In this document: positions 28,560-40,994 of the stretch, piece by piece | Position numbering within the stretch: position 1 is the stretch's first letter | Layout of the letters: every line of letters begins with the position of its first letter | DNA from: Isoetes taiwanensis | Lineage: Eukaryota; Streptophyta; Lycopodiopsida; Isoetales; Isoetaceae | Direction: 5' to 3' | Length of the DNA stretch: 64,000 bases | Assembly (NCBI GenBank): GCA_021234155.1 | Contig: JAJEKV010000032.1 | Location: 12,662,283-12,726,282 of the forward strand | Notes under the pieces: generated by a model | Databases searched by the model: none | Told to the model about the DNA's origin: nothing | What the model saw: the letters and a program-made list of their open reading frames with translations, nothing else | Position numbers and translations under genes: made by a program

Positions 28560-31010
28560 GTTGTTGTAATTTTTTTATTTTATTTTTTTTCCAATGATAG
28601 AGGACACGTCCCATGTAATCAATGGTTTGATGCAGAATGCAAGAAACACAAACGCTGGCTCCGCCAGGTCACAAATACTGCTTTATGCCCACATGCAGTC
28701 AGACAGTACCGTGTCTTCCTTAAAGCTAAGAAAGCCAGATACATTGCAGCGCATCAAAGGGAAATGTTTTACTTCCTGGAACATCACCCCAGGACCTTCT
28801 GGGCGAAGGGTTCTCAGAAAGCCAGTACAGCCCACAGGGAACATCACTCCCGAGCAGTGGAGGCAATACTTGCAACAGCTATACGACCTTCAGGTTGCAC
28901 AGGCAGCATTACCCCTGCAAGAAGGCCCAGTGCTGGAAATCACAGATTCGGACGGGGAACAAGGCTTACAGCATCTTGCCAATGGGAAAGCGCCAGACCT
29001 AGATGGTATGCAGGCAGAATTGCTTAAGTGGGCAGGGCCGGCCATAGTACCGGTGCTGACCGCCTTGTTCAACAAGGCATTACAGGAAGGCTTCCCACTG
29101 TAATGGACCAATGGCAGAGTTGTTCCCATCTATAAGGCAGGTGACCCGCACTGCCCAGCTAATTACCGAACAATCATGGTCAGTTCGGTGTTTGCAACAC
29201 TGCTTGCTGGAATTCATGAGCAGCAGTTGACGGGCTGGGCAGAGGCAGCAGAGGTGCAGGCCCTCACTCAGGCAGGATTCCGACGCCGGCACTCAACCAT
29301 TGACTACATCTTCATGTTGCAAACTCTTGTTGAAGACAGCAGGAACCGCCGTCAGGATCTATATTGTTGCTTCGTGGATTTTGCGAAGGCATTTGACACT
29401 GTGCCGCAGAAAAAACTATGGGCAAGATCGCGACAGCTGGGGGTTCCTGTAGATTTGCAGAATGCAGTGTACAGGCTATATGAAAGATGCTCGGGCCAGT
29501 TGTAGCCGACAAGCCAACCATTTGATAGTAGTATTGGGGTTCGTCATGGATGCCCTCTCTCCCCAACATTGTTTGGGCTTTACATTGATCAATTGGAGAG
29601 CAGGCTTGCTGATAATGGGGGTGACGGAGCTCACCTTCTACACCAAATCATCAGGCAGTTAATATATGCTGATGATGCGGACCTTCTAGCTTACACACTA
29701 GCAGACATGCAACGACATCTCGATGCCCTTGACACATTTTGCCAAGCAACTGATATGCGTGTCAACCTGACCAAGACTAAGGTGGTTTTCATATCATCCT
29801 CACGTCAGCCGAGGATCCCCTCCTTCAGTTACCGAGGGCAGAATGTGGAAGTGGCATCCACATACAAATATTTGGGAGATTGGGACACATCCATATGGCT
29901 ACGAGTGACGGCAGGCTGGAAGGCACTATATGCAATGCAACCAATAGTCATAGAGCAGAGTTGTATGATTGGGCCCATCAGTCACACCTGTTCAAGGTCT
30001 TAGTGGAGCATGTCCTTTTATATGGGGTTGAAGTATAGGGCCCAGTAATATCCCTCGCTACCTGGAATGACTTGGAGCAGGTGCAGAAAGCCTTCTTGGT
30101 ACGAGCTCTAGGGGTGAAGTCCACAGTCCCATATCAAATTCTACTGCAGGAGACGGGATTCTTACCTCTTCAGAGGGTGGCCCTTGATCGCCACATTGTC
30201 TATTTTCAGAAGGTGGTCAATATGGACGATGCTCGTCTCCCTAATCTAGCTTATATCATGGCAATGGGGCCGCAACGCCTCAAGGCCTGCTGGAGGGAAA
30301 AGAGAGCTCAATGGTTGGCTAGATGGAATGTGCAGGAGCACATGTGCATACATGTGCAAACAAAGGCATATCGCCATAGCTTGAAGCAATATCTTGACGT
30401 TTGCTTCCTCAGCAAGCTTTGGAATGCCAGTGCCCTTGAACAGGTCAAGACAGCACACTACCAGCGCCACATAAATCCCACATTGGAACGAGACCCGCAA
30501 TGCTACCTGCATACCCACTTGCCTATGAAAAGGCGCAAATTCATTGCCTCCATTCGCACAGGGGCACACCATCTTCGAATTGAGATGGGCGGATGGATTG
30601 GTGAGCCATGCCAGGACATGCCCTGTCAATGCTGCCAAATGGGAATCATTGAGGATGAATCTCATACTCTTCAAAGCTGCCCAGCATATGATCAAATCCG
30701 GACGCGCTATGCTGAGTTGGTCAGGCCTGGCCAGCCGCTACATGTGACATTGAGCACGGCTTCCGTATGGGTGCTGGGATCATAGCTTCAGGAGGTTATG
30801 GACATAGAGATCAGTTATGTCCTCGGGCACACACTTGACATGTATATATACATTTATTTCACGATGATGTATACTTGTACAGTTTGACAACATTCTTATT
30901 ACTGCCACGGTTTTTCCCTCGAAAACCCTTTGGGGCGGGGGTTTTTTAACCCGGACAGTAATAAGTTTGATGCGCTCTTCCTGGGTCCCATAGGGTGGAC
31001 GATAAAAATC
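28560..31010 (+). pseudogene. LINE-C: 5'-truncated non-LTR retrotransposon, RT to 3' end
   Basis: The copy lacks ORF1 and the endonuclease and begins in the linker before RT (NQWFDAECKKHKRW frame, about 28620). ORF pieces are 28594-29103 (LANGKAPDLDGMQAELLKWA, TAG at 29101), 29176-29505 (QAGFRRRHSTIDY, FVDFAKAFDTVPQKK), 29569-30003 (LIYADDADLL, MRVNLTKTKV) and 30072-30785 (IASIRTGAHHLRIE, CQCC...H...C). Stops and frame changes separate them. The 3' UTR carries the conserved core closed by CTTATTACTG/CAGTAATAAG (30895-30965), the terminal hairpin GTCC/GGAC (30985-31000) and a TTCTT/ATTCT-rich tail. It is more GC-rich than LINE-A and LINE-B. It cannot be active. Confidence 0.88.
30895..30965 (+). 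other. Conserved RNA-like core (H3) in the LINE-C 3' UTR
   Basis: The core GGTTTTTCCCTCGAAAACCC, a G-rich run and TTTTTTAA lie inside a perfect 10-bp stem, CTTATTACTG with CAGTAATAAG. The L unit at 44641-44701 has the same core inside an unrelated stem. Confidence 0.6.
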
Positions 31011-31689
31011 ATTCTTTCTTATTCTAAAAAATGTAGAATATAGAGCTCGAAATGTGCATCTCTGACTGGATCTTGCTTTCCGGCAGCTTTTTTTTTTTTT
31101 TTTTTTTTTGGAGGTAAGGTGGGTTTTGTATTCATAATAATAACTTACATATCATAAGGTATACCATCAGTAGTATACTATTAAGCTTAATATCATGTAC
31201 ACATTCCTTGTAACAGGAAATGTGTTCAAAAAACAGACAAAAGCCTGTTACATAATTCATCTACACAAAAAACCAAGTAATCAGACTTATGGACTGTTCA
31301 AATCTTGTTTAGTTTGCTCTACTGTGCATCGATCAGATCCTGCATGGTTAGATCCAGTACTCTATTCCTGCCAAACATGTTCAGCAACATGTCTAGCTTA
31401 GCCACCGGGTAGTTGGTGAAATCTAGAAGAGGACATGGGCCTCCCTTTTCTGCTGCCACTTGTGAAATAAATTCATGAAGTAAGGTCGGAGGTTATTGTG
31501 GCTCCAGGCTTCAGATCCTCGCTTTCTGAATCCTCTGCTACTCCCATTCCCCTATTTGAAACTCCATATCTATTCAGCCTCCTCATGGCATCTGTGCAAA
31601 ATATCATCATTGATAGTCAGATTAAGAATAAAAAATTCATAAACTCCCTAAAATCTACCAAAGGCTGTCCATCCTTTATCATAATTCTT

Positions 31690-34600
31690 CCCTTTCAGGG
31701 ATCTATGAGCCACAGCCGAGTCTACTAGCTCAGCTAAGAAAGTTTGTTTGAGCCATATAATGTTGGGATTCTTGTTTTCCATTGCAACTCTGTTTCTGTG
31801 GTTCCATACTGCCCAACAGCCAAGTGATCTAGTTGTGCTCAACATTCTATTATCTGTATTCAAAAATTCTATCAGGCCAGCTTCACCAACTGTTCCCGAT
31901 GACCATACATTGAAAAACATGATTGGAAGATTCTTCCTCACCACATCCCATAGGGCACATCCATGAGATAGAAGGATCAAATTTAGATCTTCTCAAGTTA
32001 GTCATTAATCCTTGATGCATGATGAGCCAGCTAAATGTCTTTATCTTATTTGCAGTGTAACTTCTCCATCCTTTTGTACAAACTGCTGCTAAAGTTTCCT
32101 CTCTACAGTTCCATAGAAGGGTTGCTCTGGAAGGTTTATGCACTACTACAGAATAGGCAGTTTGCGACGTCACAAGGACATCAAACGTCCCATGCACACG
32201 CTTTAATAACGTTTCCCGCTCGTCGCAAATGATGTCGCCGTGGATTCGTCGCAGCGCGACGTCACGTTGCATGTGCGACGTCACGTCGCATGTGCAATGT
32301 ATTAGCGACGTCATGGACGTCTCAAATATGTACAAAATATGTCCTTATGATGTTTTACAGACGTCGCTCATATGTTGCCAAGACGTACATATATGTGCGC
32401 CCAAAATGTTTTTTCATGGACTTGAACCCCTACCCTCTGGCTAACAAACCTGAGGCCTTACCAACACCTCAATAACTCATATTCGTATTTATTCTATGTT
32501 TATTCTTTAAGTCGCAATGAGACGTTGCAATTGTGACATTTCACGTTGTAATGACGTTGCACTTGCGACGTGGCACGTAGTAGGCCATTGCGACGTCTAG
32601 CCAGACGTTCCAACTGTGACGTCTGACGTTCTATCTGCGACGTTGTTTGAATTTTGTGCAACGTCATAGGAACGTACCCGATTTTTGCCATTGCGACGTC
32701 TGATTAGACGTTCCAACTGCGACGTGGGACGTTCTATCTGCGACGTCGTTTAAATTTTGTGCGACGTCATGGGAACATACGCGATTTTTGCAACATGGAC
32801 GTTTCATATACGTCGCAAACTGACCTCGCAAACAACCCATCCTCTAATAGTGATGGTTAATAAAAGCCCTATAGATTTCTCTCACTGAATAAATCTCTTT
32901 GCCCTTCAAATTCCATTGACTGTAACTACTGGCCAATTCCTCAAACTGCTTGACTTTATCCATCACTGCATTGTAAATCTTTCTGTCCAGACTTGATCCC
33001 TTAGTTAATTTGGCTACTGCATCCCAAGATTTCCAGCCAGTCACTCCATCTTTAAGGTCACCAATCTGTCTGATTCCTGCTTGATGCCACTGCATATATT
33101 TTTGAGGATGCATGCATGCCAGACAATCATTTTCACTATCTACCACACCTGGGTGCCAAAAGAAATTCACATCTTTGGATTTAGCATCAATAATAGGAGG
33201 TCTATAACACAGGGAAGCTGAGTTCCAGGCCTCAAACATCTTCTCAAGGTATTAGAAGTATTGGGGCAGGGAGTAAACTGGAAGTATGCAGAGTCTGGTA
33301 GTTGATGCTTCAAGCTATGGCTGCCTACAGGGTAGGATTCTTGCACCCAATATCTAACCAATTTCTGAGCTGGGGATGGGGAGTTATTTTGAATGGCTCT
33401 CCAGATCATTTTAGCTGCCAAAGCTTGTGCTTCAACAAACAGATCCTTGCATCCCAACCCACCTTCTTTCCTGGATTTGATCAGGTCATCCCATGCTACT
33501 TTGTGTGTACCTTGCTAAATGAATTTTCTAATTGCTGCTTCAATCTTGGTATATGAGGCTTTATCACCTATAATTGCTGAAGAAAAGTAAACATGAGTAC
33601 CACCTATGACTGCATTTGCTATCTGAATTTTGCCAGCCAAGGATAGGCAAGAGGAATATGAACCAAGTTTCCTTTTGATCCTGGTCACAATTGGATCCCA
33701 CAATCCTTTAAGTGAGGAATTTAAGGCCAGAGGGATGCCTAAAATTACTGTTCCAGCCTCTTTATTTAAGATTTTTAATCCTTGCAAAGATCCCTCTTGG
33801 GAGTCCATAATTTAGCACACTTGCTCCTATTCAGACAAACACCTGATACTCTGCCAAACCTTTCCATTGCAGTTAGGAAATTTGGGAGACTCTTCTCATC
33901 CTTCTTCAAAAAAACAAAAGTGTCGTCAGCATATTGCATAATGGAAAAAATACCTCCATCTCCTGGTAATTGCAAACACTGGATATCCCCTTTTGCATGC
34001 ATGTACATCACCAATCTTGTCATTACTTCTGCCACTATCAAGAATAGGTAGGGGGCTAGAGGGCAGCCTTGCCTTACTCCTCTTCTGCAGGGAAACTGAT
34101 CCGAGGGAGATCCATTGATTATCAAAGATGAGGATGCTATTACTGGTACACCATTTCAGATAGCCCAAGGTGAGCCATGGCTTTTTCCAAGAATTGCCAA
34201 CTAATCGTGTCATATGCTCTTATGAAATCTAACTTAAGGAGCATACAGCTCTGTTTTGACAATTTGTTCCAATGTAAACCCTCAGCAGCTCCAATGTAGT
34301 TGTCCAAAATGTTTCTTTGGGGAAGAAAGGTTGACTGGCAAGAGTTGATAACCTTGATTAAGCTCGGCTTCAATCTATTTGCAATGATCTTGGCTAACAC
34401 TTTGTAAGTGGTGTTAGTAAGGGAAATTGGCCTCCAATCCCCAATGTTTACTAGGCATCCAACCTTAGGTATGAGAGTAATATGCCCTGCATTGATTGTT
34501 GGATGCAAATATCTAGCTTGCCATGCTCCCTGGATGAAGGTTATAAAATCTTCTTTCATAATCCTTCAGAACTCTAAGTAAAACTCAGGCTGAAATCCAT

Positions 34601-35975
34601 CGGGCCTAGGCTTTTACCATGTGCCATAGACTGAAGTGTCTCTTTTATTTTTTCCTCAGGTGTTTTCAGCAATTCCTTATCTTCTATTTCTGGCCCCTTA
34701 GGAATTTCTGTGAAAAACTCATCTATCACCTTTCCATCCACCTCGTATTTAGTGAACAGATTTTGATATTCCTTGTGGAAAAAATCTTGTATCTCGTTTT
34801 GAAAGACCAGGGATTTCCCATTCTCATCAGCAACCTGTACAATTCCATTGTTTAGAATTCTGCTCTTAGCAGTCCTGAAGAAAAAAGCTGAGCTTGCATC
34901 ATCCATTTCATTAATATATTTGCACCTACTCCTCACAGCCAAACTTTTAGCCTCAGCTTCTTCTATTTTTTAAACCTTCATTTCTGCTTCCTTCTCTTGC
35001 CAAATTTTATTGTCCTTATCTTATAACAATAATCTCCTAATCTCCCTCATGGCTTCATACACCTCCTGCTTTTCTTTTTTCTTCTTTACGTTCCATTCCT
35101 TTCCCCATTCTTTGATCCAAGACTTAATCTTCAGCAGCTTCTGGACAAAGGAATTCATGGACTCCGAGAGGGGGACCCTAGGAAGCTGATTATAAAATTC
35201 TATGAATTCCTCACAAAATTATTTGTTTTGTAGCATCCTTGTGTTGAACTTAAATGGAGTATTTGTGCCCCACTTCTGTGAGGGTGCCATGTTTTCCAAG
35301 AACTGAGGGTAATGATCAGAGATGGAATTTCCAACATCACATGAGGTAGTTAGATTATCCTAGTCCTGTAGATCATCATTGCACAAGTAAAATCTGTCAA
35401 GAAGGCAGTATGTTCTTTGATCCCCTTTCCTCTTATTGCTCCAAGAATACTGATAAGAGGAGGATGGAGGGATATAAATGAAATTTGACATCAACCTATC
35501 CCAAGCCAATCTTTCCCGTTTGGACATATTCATCTGCTTCCCCAGTTTTTGATCCCAAACTGGTGTGTTGTTGAAGTCACCTGCCATGAGCCAGTTTTTA
35601 ATGTGATGAGCTTGGATCCAAATGTCTATTTGCCTCCATTGTTCCTCTCTTTCAGCTGGATCTGTTGAGGCATATGCATTAATTATTCCAATGACATTAT
35701 TCCCTTTTTCCCCTGCCACTGCTATGCTTATATTTCTCCACACAATTAAAGCCTTTCCATACCATGCAGATACCTCCTTTTGTTCCATCTGCTGGAGCCC
35801 ATACAGAGTCCCCATTTGGTATGATCCATTTCCCCAAATTTGATGTTTCAAATTCAGGTAATCTATGTTCCTGTAACATAATAATATCTGATTTCATATC
35901 CCTTAATGCAATTAAAGCCCTTTTCCTCTTGAGAGGTTCTTTAATTCCTCTCAGATTCCATGTTGTGATCCTCAT
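31690..35975 (-). pseudogene. L1 ORF2: endonuclease, reverse transcriptase and zf-RVT, broken
   Basis: It starts at 35975 with MRITTWNLRGIKEPLKRKRA and overlaps the end of ORF1. The endonuclease has LQEHRLPEFE, then after a frameshift near 35700 WLMAGDFNNTP and YCLLDRF (35851-35360). RT pieces are 34942-34574, 34559-34140 (HITLIPKVG, NWRPISL-like DWRPISLTNTTYK, FIRAYDTI) and 34125-33775 (RRGVRQGCPLAPYLF, MQYADDTFVFL). The RT tail follows (33808-33167), then the zf-RVT region with FSWLIMHQGLMT and CPMGCGEEESSNHVFQC (near 32000-31900). The CACTA-type element interrupts the zf-RVT region between REIYRAFINH and KPSRATLLWNC. Confidence 0.85.
32141..32852. mobile_element. CACTA-type non-autonomous DNA transposon, 712 bp
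   Basis: The left end is CACTACTACAGAATAGG and the right end, reversed, is CACTATTAGAGGATGGG. ATG flanks both sides (32138-32140 and 32853-32855), the 3-bp target duplication expected for CACTA elements. The interior is filled with GCGACGTC/GACGTCGC subterminal repeats on both strands. No transposase is encoded. Removal of the insert and one ATG restores the flow of the LINE ORF2 it interrupts, so it came after the LINE. Confidence 0.88.
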
Positions 35976-38398
35976 TGGGCAAATGATTTCTTTTTGCCTT
36001 GGCTCCTCAAGTTCAAGGCTGGACTGTTTTTTGAAAAGTGCACAACTTTAGTTCCCTTTTTCCTGGTGTGAGGAGTGTAGAACTTGTCACCATCAACATC
36101 CAATCCCTTGACATTAGTATGTTGATTTTCAATTCCTTTAAGCTCAGCCAAGATCTGTCTAGATGGGCTTACTGGCCTATTGTTCAATTCAGAAACAATT
36201 TCCAGGCCATCTGGCAGAGATTGACCAGGTGGACTTATTGGTCTATTACCTTGAATTCCCAGGCCTTCTGGCAGAGATTGACCAGTTGGACTTATTGGTC
36301 TATTTTCTTGAATTCCCAGGCCCCCCTGGAGATAGCATGGTTCTATCCTCCTTTCTAGATGGAGTGAAAAAATTCTCCTTCTTATCTTCTCCATCATTAG
36401 CTGCCAAGCTACTACCTAATGGACTTATTAGCCTATTGCCATCACTGTCAATTACTAGGCCATTAGGTTGCAAGTTCTCTTGTTGGCATATATTGACCAC
36501 ACCCTGGCCTATAGGACTTATAGGGTCAATGGTCCTCATGTCATCCTCTGAAGAAAAATTAATCTCCTCAGTACCTTTGTCCAAAGTATTTTCCATATTA
36601 TTTTTAAATTCCATGGGAGATGTGGTGAAGAATTTATATTTTCCCTCTGACTCGCCAACCTGTGTAGAATCCATAGGAGTGTTTGGGACAACCTCTTTAT
36701 CCATATCCTCTTGCCTTTCAATCAACTCGAACAGAATATCATGCATTTCCTTGTGATCCTGTGCCAACTGATTCCCTGACTTCTCTGCAGGAGAGAATTG
36801 TAAATTTGTAGAGTTGATATACTCACCTCTGGAGCAGTCTCCTTTGAGTAGTAAGGTTCCCCCTGCTGATATCTCTGAATCAGAAGATTCAGGATATGCA
36901 TTAATTGGAGGGTGTGTAGGTTCAGCAATGGTTAGAGTGTTACTTCTAACCAAGTGAGCAGGAGTAATACATAGATTTCTTGGTTGGACCAGGTCTTTCC
37001 CTTTACTAGCTTGACCCTTCACAGGCTTGACCAAGACCTTGACTTTTTCTGCCATTTTTATATGTTCATTTTTCTTCTTCCATACTTTCATGAGGTTGCC
37101 TGTTGCCTGCCTCTCCTGTTCCTTCATTTTTCTTCTTCCATACTTTCATGAGGTTGCCTGTTGCATGCCTCTCCTGTTCCAAATTCTCTTTTAATTGTTT
37201 GGCTCTTTGCTTCCTGGCTTTTTTATAGGCACTTCCATTTTTATTCCTCTTTTTCCAGTTTGAAGGGGTCCAACTCTCTTTTGCAGTGGTTTGTTTACTT
37301 TGGTTGACCATGGATTCAGGGATTTGTTTGTTTATCTTATTTACCCATTTCCCTTGGCATAAACCCCCTCCATGCAATCTTAGCCCACAGATGCCACAAG
37401 GGGTGGGTAGACCATTCCAATCCAGTTTTAGTGTTTTCTCCCCCCCATAATAGTCCTTGTAGCTTAGCTCTTTAGGAATTTCTTTCAATATGTCCATCTG
37501 AACCCAGATCCTAGGAGCTCTTTCCGGAATTGCCTCCCATCCAATGTACTCCCCTATCCCAGCAAATAGATTTTTGAAAATGTCCTCATGCCAATACATG
37601 GGACTAAAGACCTTGAACAGAACATGAAGCGGGATGGAATAATTCTTTGAGGTCATTTGGGTCGAATTTGACATTCCATTTTTTGAAGTAAAACTGTGAG
37701 TTTTCCTTGAATATAGTTCCTCTTTTTAACAGGAACTGAACAGTCTGAGTATCTCCACATTCTACCACAAAAAAAGGGAAATCGAGCCAAAACATATTTC
37801 TGATATTAACATCCTTCCCCATTTTAGTTAATTCCATTCTAATGGCCGAAAGCCGAACACCTTCGTGCCTAATGCAGCCAATAACTGCCTTCGATTCTAG
37901 CTCTTTTAATCTGTTAGGAACAAAGTCATGTTTTAGAAAAGGAATACCTCGAAACTCTGGCTTTGTTCTATGTTCTTGTTTCTGCAGCATCCGTCTCTGT
38001 TCTCGATTGACTTCATCCAAGAGAGGCTGCACCAACTGGCTTTGCATCTGCACTAGAGAAATAGTTTGTGATCTCGTCCTTCTTGCCATATTCTCCGCCA
38101 TGCTAGAAATGAGCCAGTCACCACAGACAAAAAAGGCCTTTTCACCTTTCTCAGTTTCTTTCCCTATCAGAATCTTGATCATCTCGATCAATTGGGATTG
38201 CATGGAACGTGACATTTTCTGGAAAAGCTCTGCCAGCACAGTCCCTAAATCATCATCCTCATTTCCCAACGTTTTTCCAATACCTATAACCTGACCTGTT
38301 AAATCTGTCCCTATACCTGCACCATAATCTGCCTTGACCGTACCTCTGGTCCCCTGTGTACCCTGCAAAGGTCCCTCTGGGCCCACACTTCGATTCAT
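35975..38398 (-). pseudogene. L1 ORF1: DUF4283-like domain, zinc knuckle and proline/serine repeats
   Basis: The first part (38398-37604) is an RNA-binding-type N-terminal region with VFFVCG-like FFVCGDWLIS and FVVECGDTQTVQFLLKRG. A frameshift near 37660 leads to 37674-37066 with HVLFKVFSP, RIWVQMDILKEIP and a CCHC knuckle GICGLRLHGGGLC near 37410-37370. The tail (37127-35972) contains at least three diverged repeats with the pattern NRPISP.GQSLP.GL (36330-36160). A tandem DNA duplication at about 37056-37170 repeats MKVWKKKNE. In plant L1s this protein binds element RNA. Confidence 0.8.
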
Positions 38399-38486
38399 GC
38401 TCTAATACCTAGACTCACTTCTCTCTACTAAGATGGCGCATCTATTAGCGCCATCCCTCCCCTGATTGTCATCCATCTCCGGCAGC

Positions 38487-39644
38487 ATTCATGTGGATTT
38501 TGCCTTCTTTTGCCTCCATTTCGGGCATCTGGAAGCTGAATTTGGTATGGGTTTTCTGGATTTATCCCATTTCGTTCGTCAAATTAAAGGAAACATAAAT
38601 CCACCTGTTTTGTGAAGTCTGTCATGTGGAGGAGCCACCATTTTGAAGCTATCGGTTGTGGTTCTGATTTTGGTTGCTGGCATTGAAGGTTTCAATTCCA
38701 ACATGCTTGATGCCGAATGACAGTCGCATCTGGTGCAAATCCAACCCAAGTATAGGTTTCTCCCTTTTATTGCATCTTTTGTTGCATCGGTTTTCTTTTT
38801 GGGGCTTAGGGTAACACAAAAATCGGCCCGCAAGTGTATAGTTGAGTTGCTTCAAAATTTTGTTGCCAGCTCGATCTTCTTTGAGTTAATATCAATAAGC
38901 TTCGTAAAATAATGGCTATGGCAGGGCCGTGGGCATTTTGTTTTGGTAAATGGGAATGTCACAATCCAAATTTTAGATAATTTCTTACAGTCTAAAGACA
39001 ATAATTTATTGTACCCTGCTTGCTAGAGGCCAGTTTGATAGCCGTGATGTGCTTGCCACATGCCAGTGTACCATTCTTTTATAATAGAGCACTATTTGCA
39101 CAAATTTGCAACTTAGATACTTTACTTGTGCTATACTATTCATATTCATGACTTTATTGTGCCCTGCTTGCCACAGGCCAGTCTGTCCAAATCCATTGTC
39201 CAAATCTATTTCTATGTCTGAAGATTGCCACATATCTATTTTCTCCTACAGGCTTTATGAATTTGTAGTGTTACCTTTAGTGTTTTGTTATCCATCTAAG
39301 AAAAATGTTTGCCAATGGTTTTACTGACATTAATAATATGTTTGCCAATGGTTTTACTGACATTAATAATATGTAGCCCTACGCATAAATTTGCATCTCT
39401 TGCCCCCTATCTCTATTTATTTTCCTTGGAACTCTCCTCTATGTGGCAAACTCTCTAGGATAGTAGGAAGTAGATGTTGGGATCGACTCATAATTTAGCA
39501 AATGCTCAATGTACACAAACAAATTGTGTATATATTAGCTTTCTTGAATATCGAGAACCATGCACTTGCCTACTGCCTATGCGCATATGCATCACAAAAT
39601 TTTCGGGCTTTAAACCCAATCAATGCTAGCTCAACCCAATCAAC
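38487..39644. other. Unassigned sequence between the L1 and the LTR element
   Basis: No gene is seen. A two-copy tandem duplication with TTTGCCAATGGTTTTACTG (39307-39375, period about 37 bp) is present. TCAAC at 39640-39644 is the left target duplication of the LTR element. Confidence 0.5.
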
Positions 39645-39860
39645 TGTAAATAATAGAGAGAGGGACAGAGATAACTAATATAATGCAATATATTCAATAG
39701 AGAAAACCGTGAGAACAAGCTTCTCACATAGCTTGATATATAGACTCCTACATGAACAGATGCGACTCTTCATAACAGACATGACTCTTTATGTGGGCTG
39801 CCACATCATATTGATGATGTGGCCTATATTGCTGAGGTGGAGGATTGTCATATATTAACA
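39645..39860 (-). repeat. LTR (3' LTR in element orientation)
   Basis: A 216-bp repeat starting TGTAAATAAT and ending ATATTAACA in plus orientation. It differs from its partner at 41781-41996 at three positions that I can see. The purine tract GAGGGAGGG on the minus strand (39861-39870) touches it. Confidence 0.92.
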
Positions 39861-39885
39861 CCCTCCCTCAAGACTAGCACCTCAG

Positions 39886-40962
39886 CTAACCAAAATCATC
39901 ATGTCCAGGAATATAAGTGAGCCACCTTTGACTCATGTTAGTTTGTCTGTTGATCTTCCTTTTGAAGTTGCATGCACATGAATGTGCTTGAACTGCTTGA
40001 GCATTCTGTTGAAGCTGTACACTCTTCAAGTTCCTTTTATGAAATAAGATCTCCAACAATTGAGATCTTGGAGAGTGTTCCACCGTTTCTCTTTCATAAC
40101 ATAATTGTTGAAGATTATAAGTTATCCAATTCTCCCCCTTAATCTTCAATAATAGCTCAATAATTTCTTTGGAATGCTCCCCCATAAACATAAGCATAAT
40201 TAGAGCAGCCATTTCAATTACTTTCAAGCATGATACCTGATGAATCTGAAGGTCTTGTAAAATTTTCTTCTCATCTCTTGTATCTTCAATGCGGGTCTTC
40301 AATGCAATAGGCTTGCAAATCTGCTCTCTTAAAGAAGCTTTTCCATGGTCTGCATCTGCGATTGTGGACCCTCCCTGGATCTGAACATCTTCAACCGCAT
40401 GTTGTGTATTAGCATTTATGCCTTCAAATGATTTGTCTCCTCCTTGTAAAGAAGTTATTTCAGGCCCATCTTTCGCTGCTTGGTTTGAATGTTGAGTATT
40501 GTGCCCTCCCTGGATGTGGATGCCAGCATCTCCAGTTTGCCTCAGGTTTTCCCCTGCATTTTTTCGCATTTGTATATGTTCATGCGCCTGATCAGAGGTC
40601 ATATTTACATGAAATGGATCATCAAATATGGGCCTTTCTTCAATTTCGGCCTCATTTTTATCTTCTAAGACAATTTTGTCTGCCCCATTCTTGAAGTCTT
40701 CTCCAAATGCCATGCCTGCAACCATGTCCCGTACATCAATAGCCATGGCACTCCCTACTTCTGCAATCAGTTTTTGCAGTCCCAATTCGGGAGGCATCAC
40801 CGGCCATTGGCATCTCGATAGATGTATAGTGATTGATCTCTGAACAGTTCCACCTGCGCAAATTTCTTCTGCTGCCAAACATGCCGCAATTGGCATCTGG
40901 AGATTTGGAGTTGCATTTGTTGCACTCTCAAGGGCCTTCATGCCCTTCAATTCTGCAGGCAT
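39886..40962 (-). CDS. Internal ORF 3 of the LTR element (358 codons), family unknown
   Basis: The longest ORF in the element is uninterrupted. It has an N-terminal segment with AACLAAEEIC, a middle region with repeated HIQGG/QIQGG/LQGG and many Gln, Asn and His, a hydrophobic helix (VIEMAALIMLMFMG), and a basic C-terminus (CNFKRKINRQTN). I recognise no gag, protease, integrase or RT motif. It is in the same frame as ORF 1 (41739-41386), so both may once have been one protein or two exons. Possible explanations are a diverged gag or a captured host sequence. Confidence 0.5.
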   Translation of the reverse strand: MPAELKGMKALESATNATPNLQMPIAACLAAEEICAGGTVQRSITIHLSRCQWPVMPPELGLQKLIAEVGSAMAIDVRDMVAGMAFGEDFKNGADKIVLEDKNEAEIEERPIFDDPFHVNMTSDQAHEHIQMRKNAGENLRQTGDAGIHIQGGHNTQHSNQAAKDGPEITSLQGGDKSFEGINANTQHAVEDVQIQGGSTIADADHGKASLREQICKPIALKTRIEDTRDEKKILQDLQIHQVSCLKVIEMAALIMLMFMGEHSKEIIELLLKIKGENWITYNLQQLCYERETVEHSPRSQLLEILFHKRNLKSVQLQQNAQAVQAHSCACNFKRKINRQTNMSQRWLTYIPGHDDFG

Positions 40963-40994
40963 CTTAGAAATCCATTCTTCTGGAACTTTCCCAT

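Larger units (their letters stand above)
31088..38477 (-). mobile_element. Nearly complete plant L1-type LINE with poly(A) and target duplication
   Basis: The element is on the minus strand. Its 3' poly(A) shows as the T run at 31088-31110, and TCCGGCAGC flanks both sides (31079-31087 and 38478-38486), a 9-bp target-site duplication. Inside are ORF1 (DUF4283-like domain and zinc knuckle) and ORF2 (endonuclease, RT, zf-RVT). A CACTA-type element is inserted at 32141-32852. Without it the LINE is about 6.7 kb, a normal full length for plant L1. Frameshifts in both ORFs indicate that it is inactive. Confidence 0.85.
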
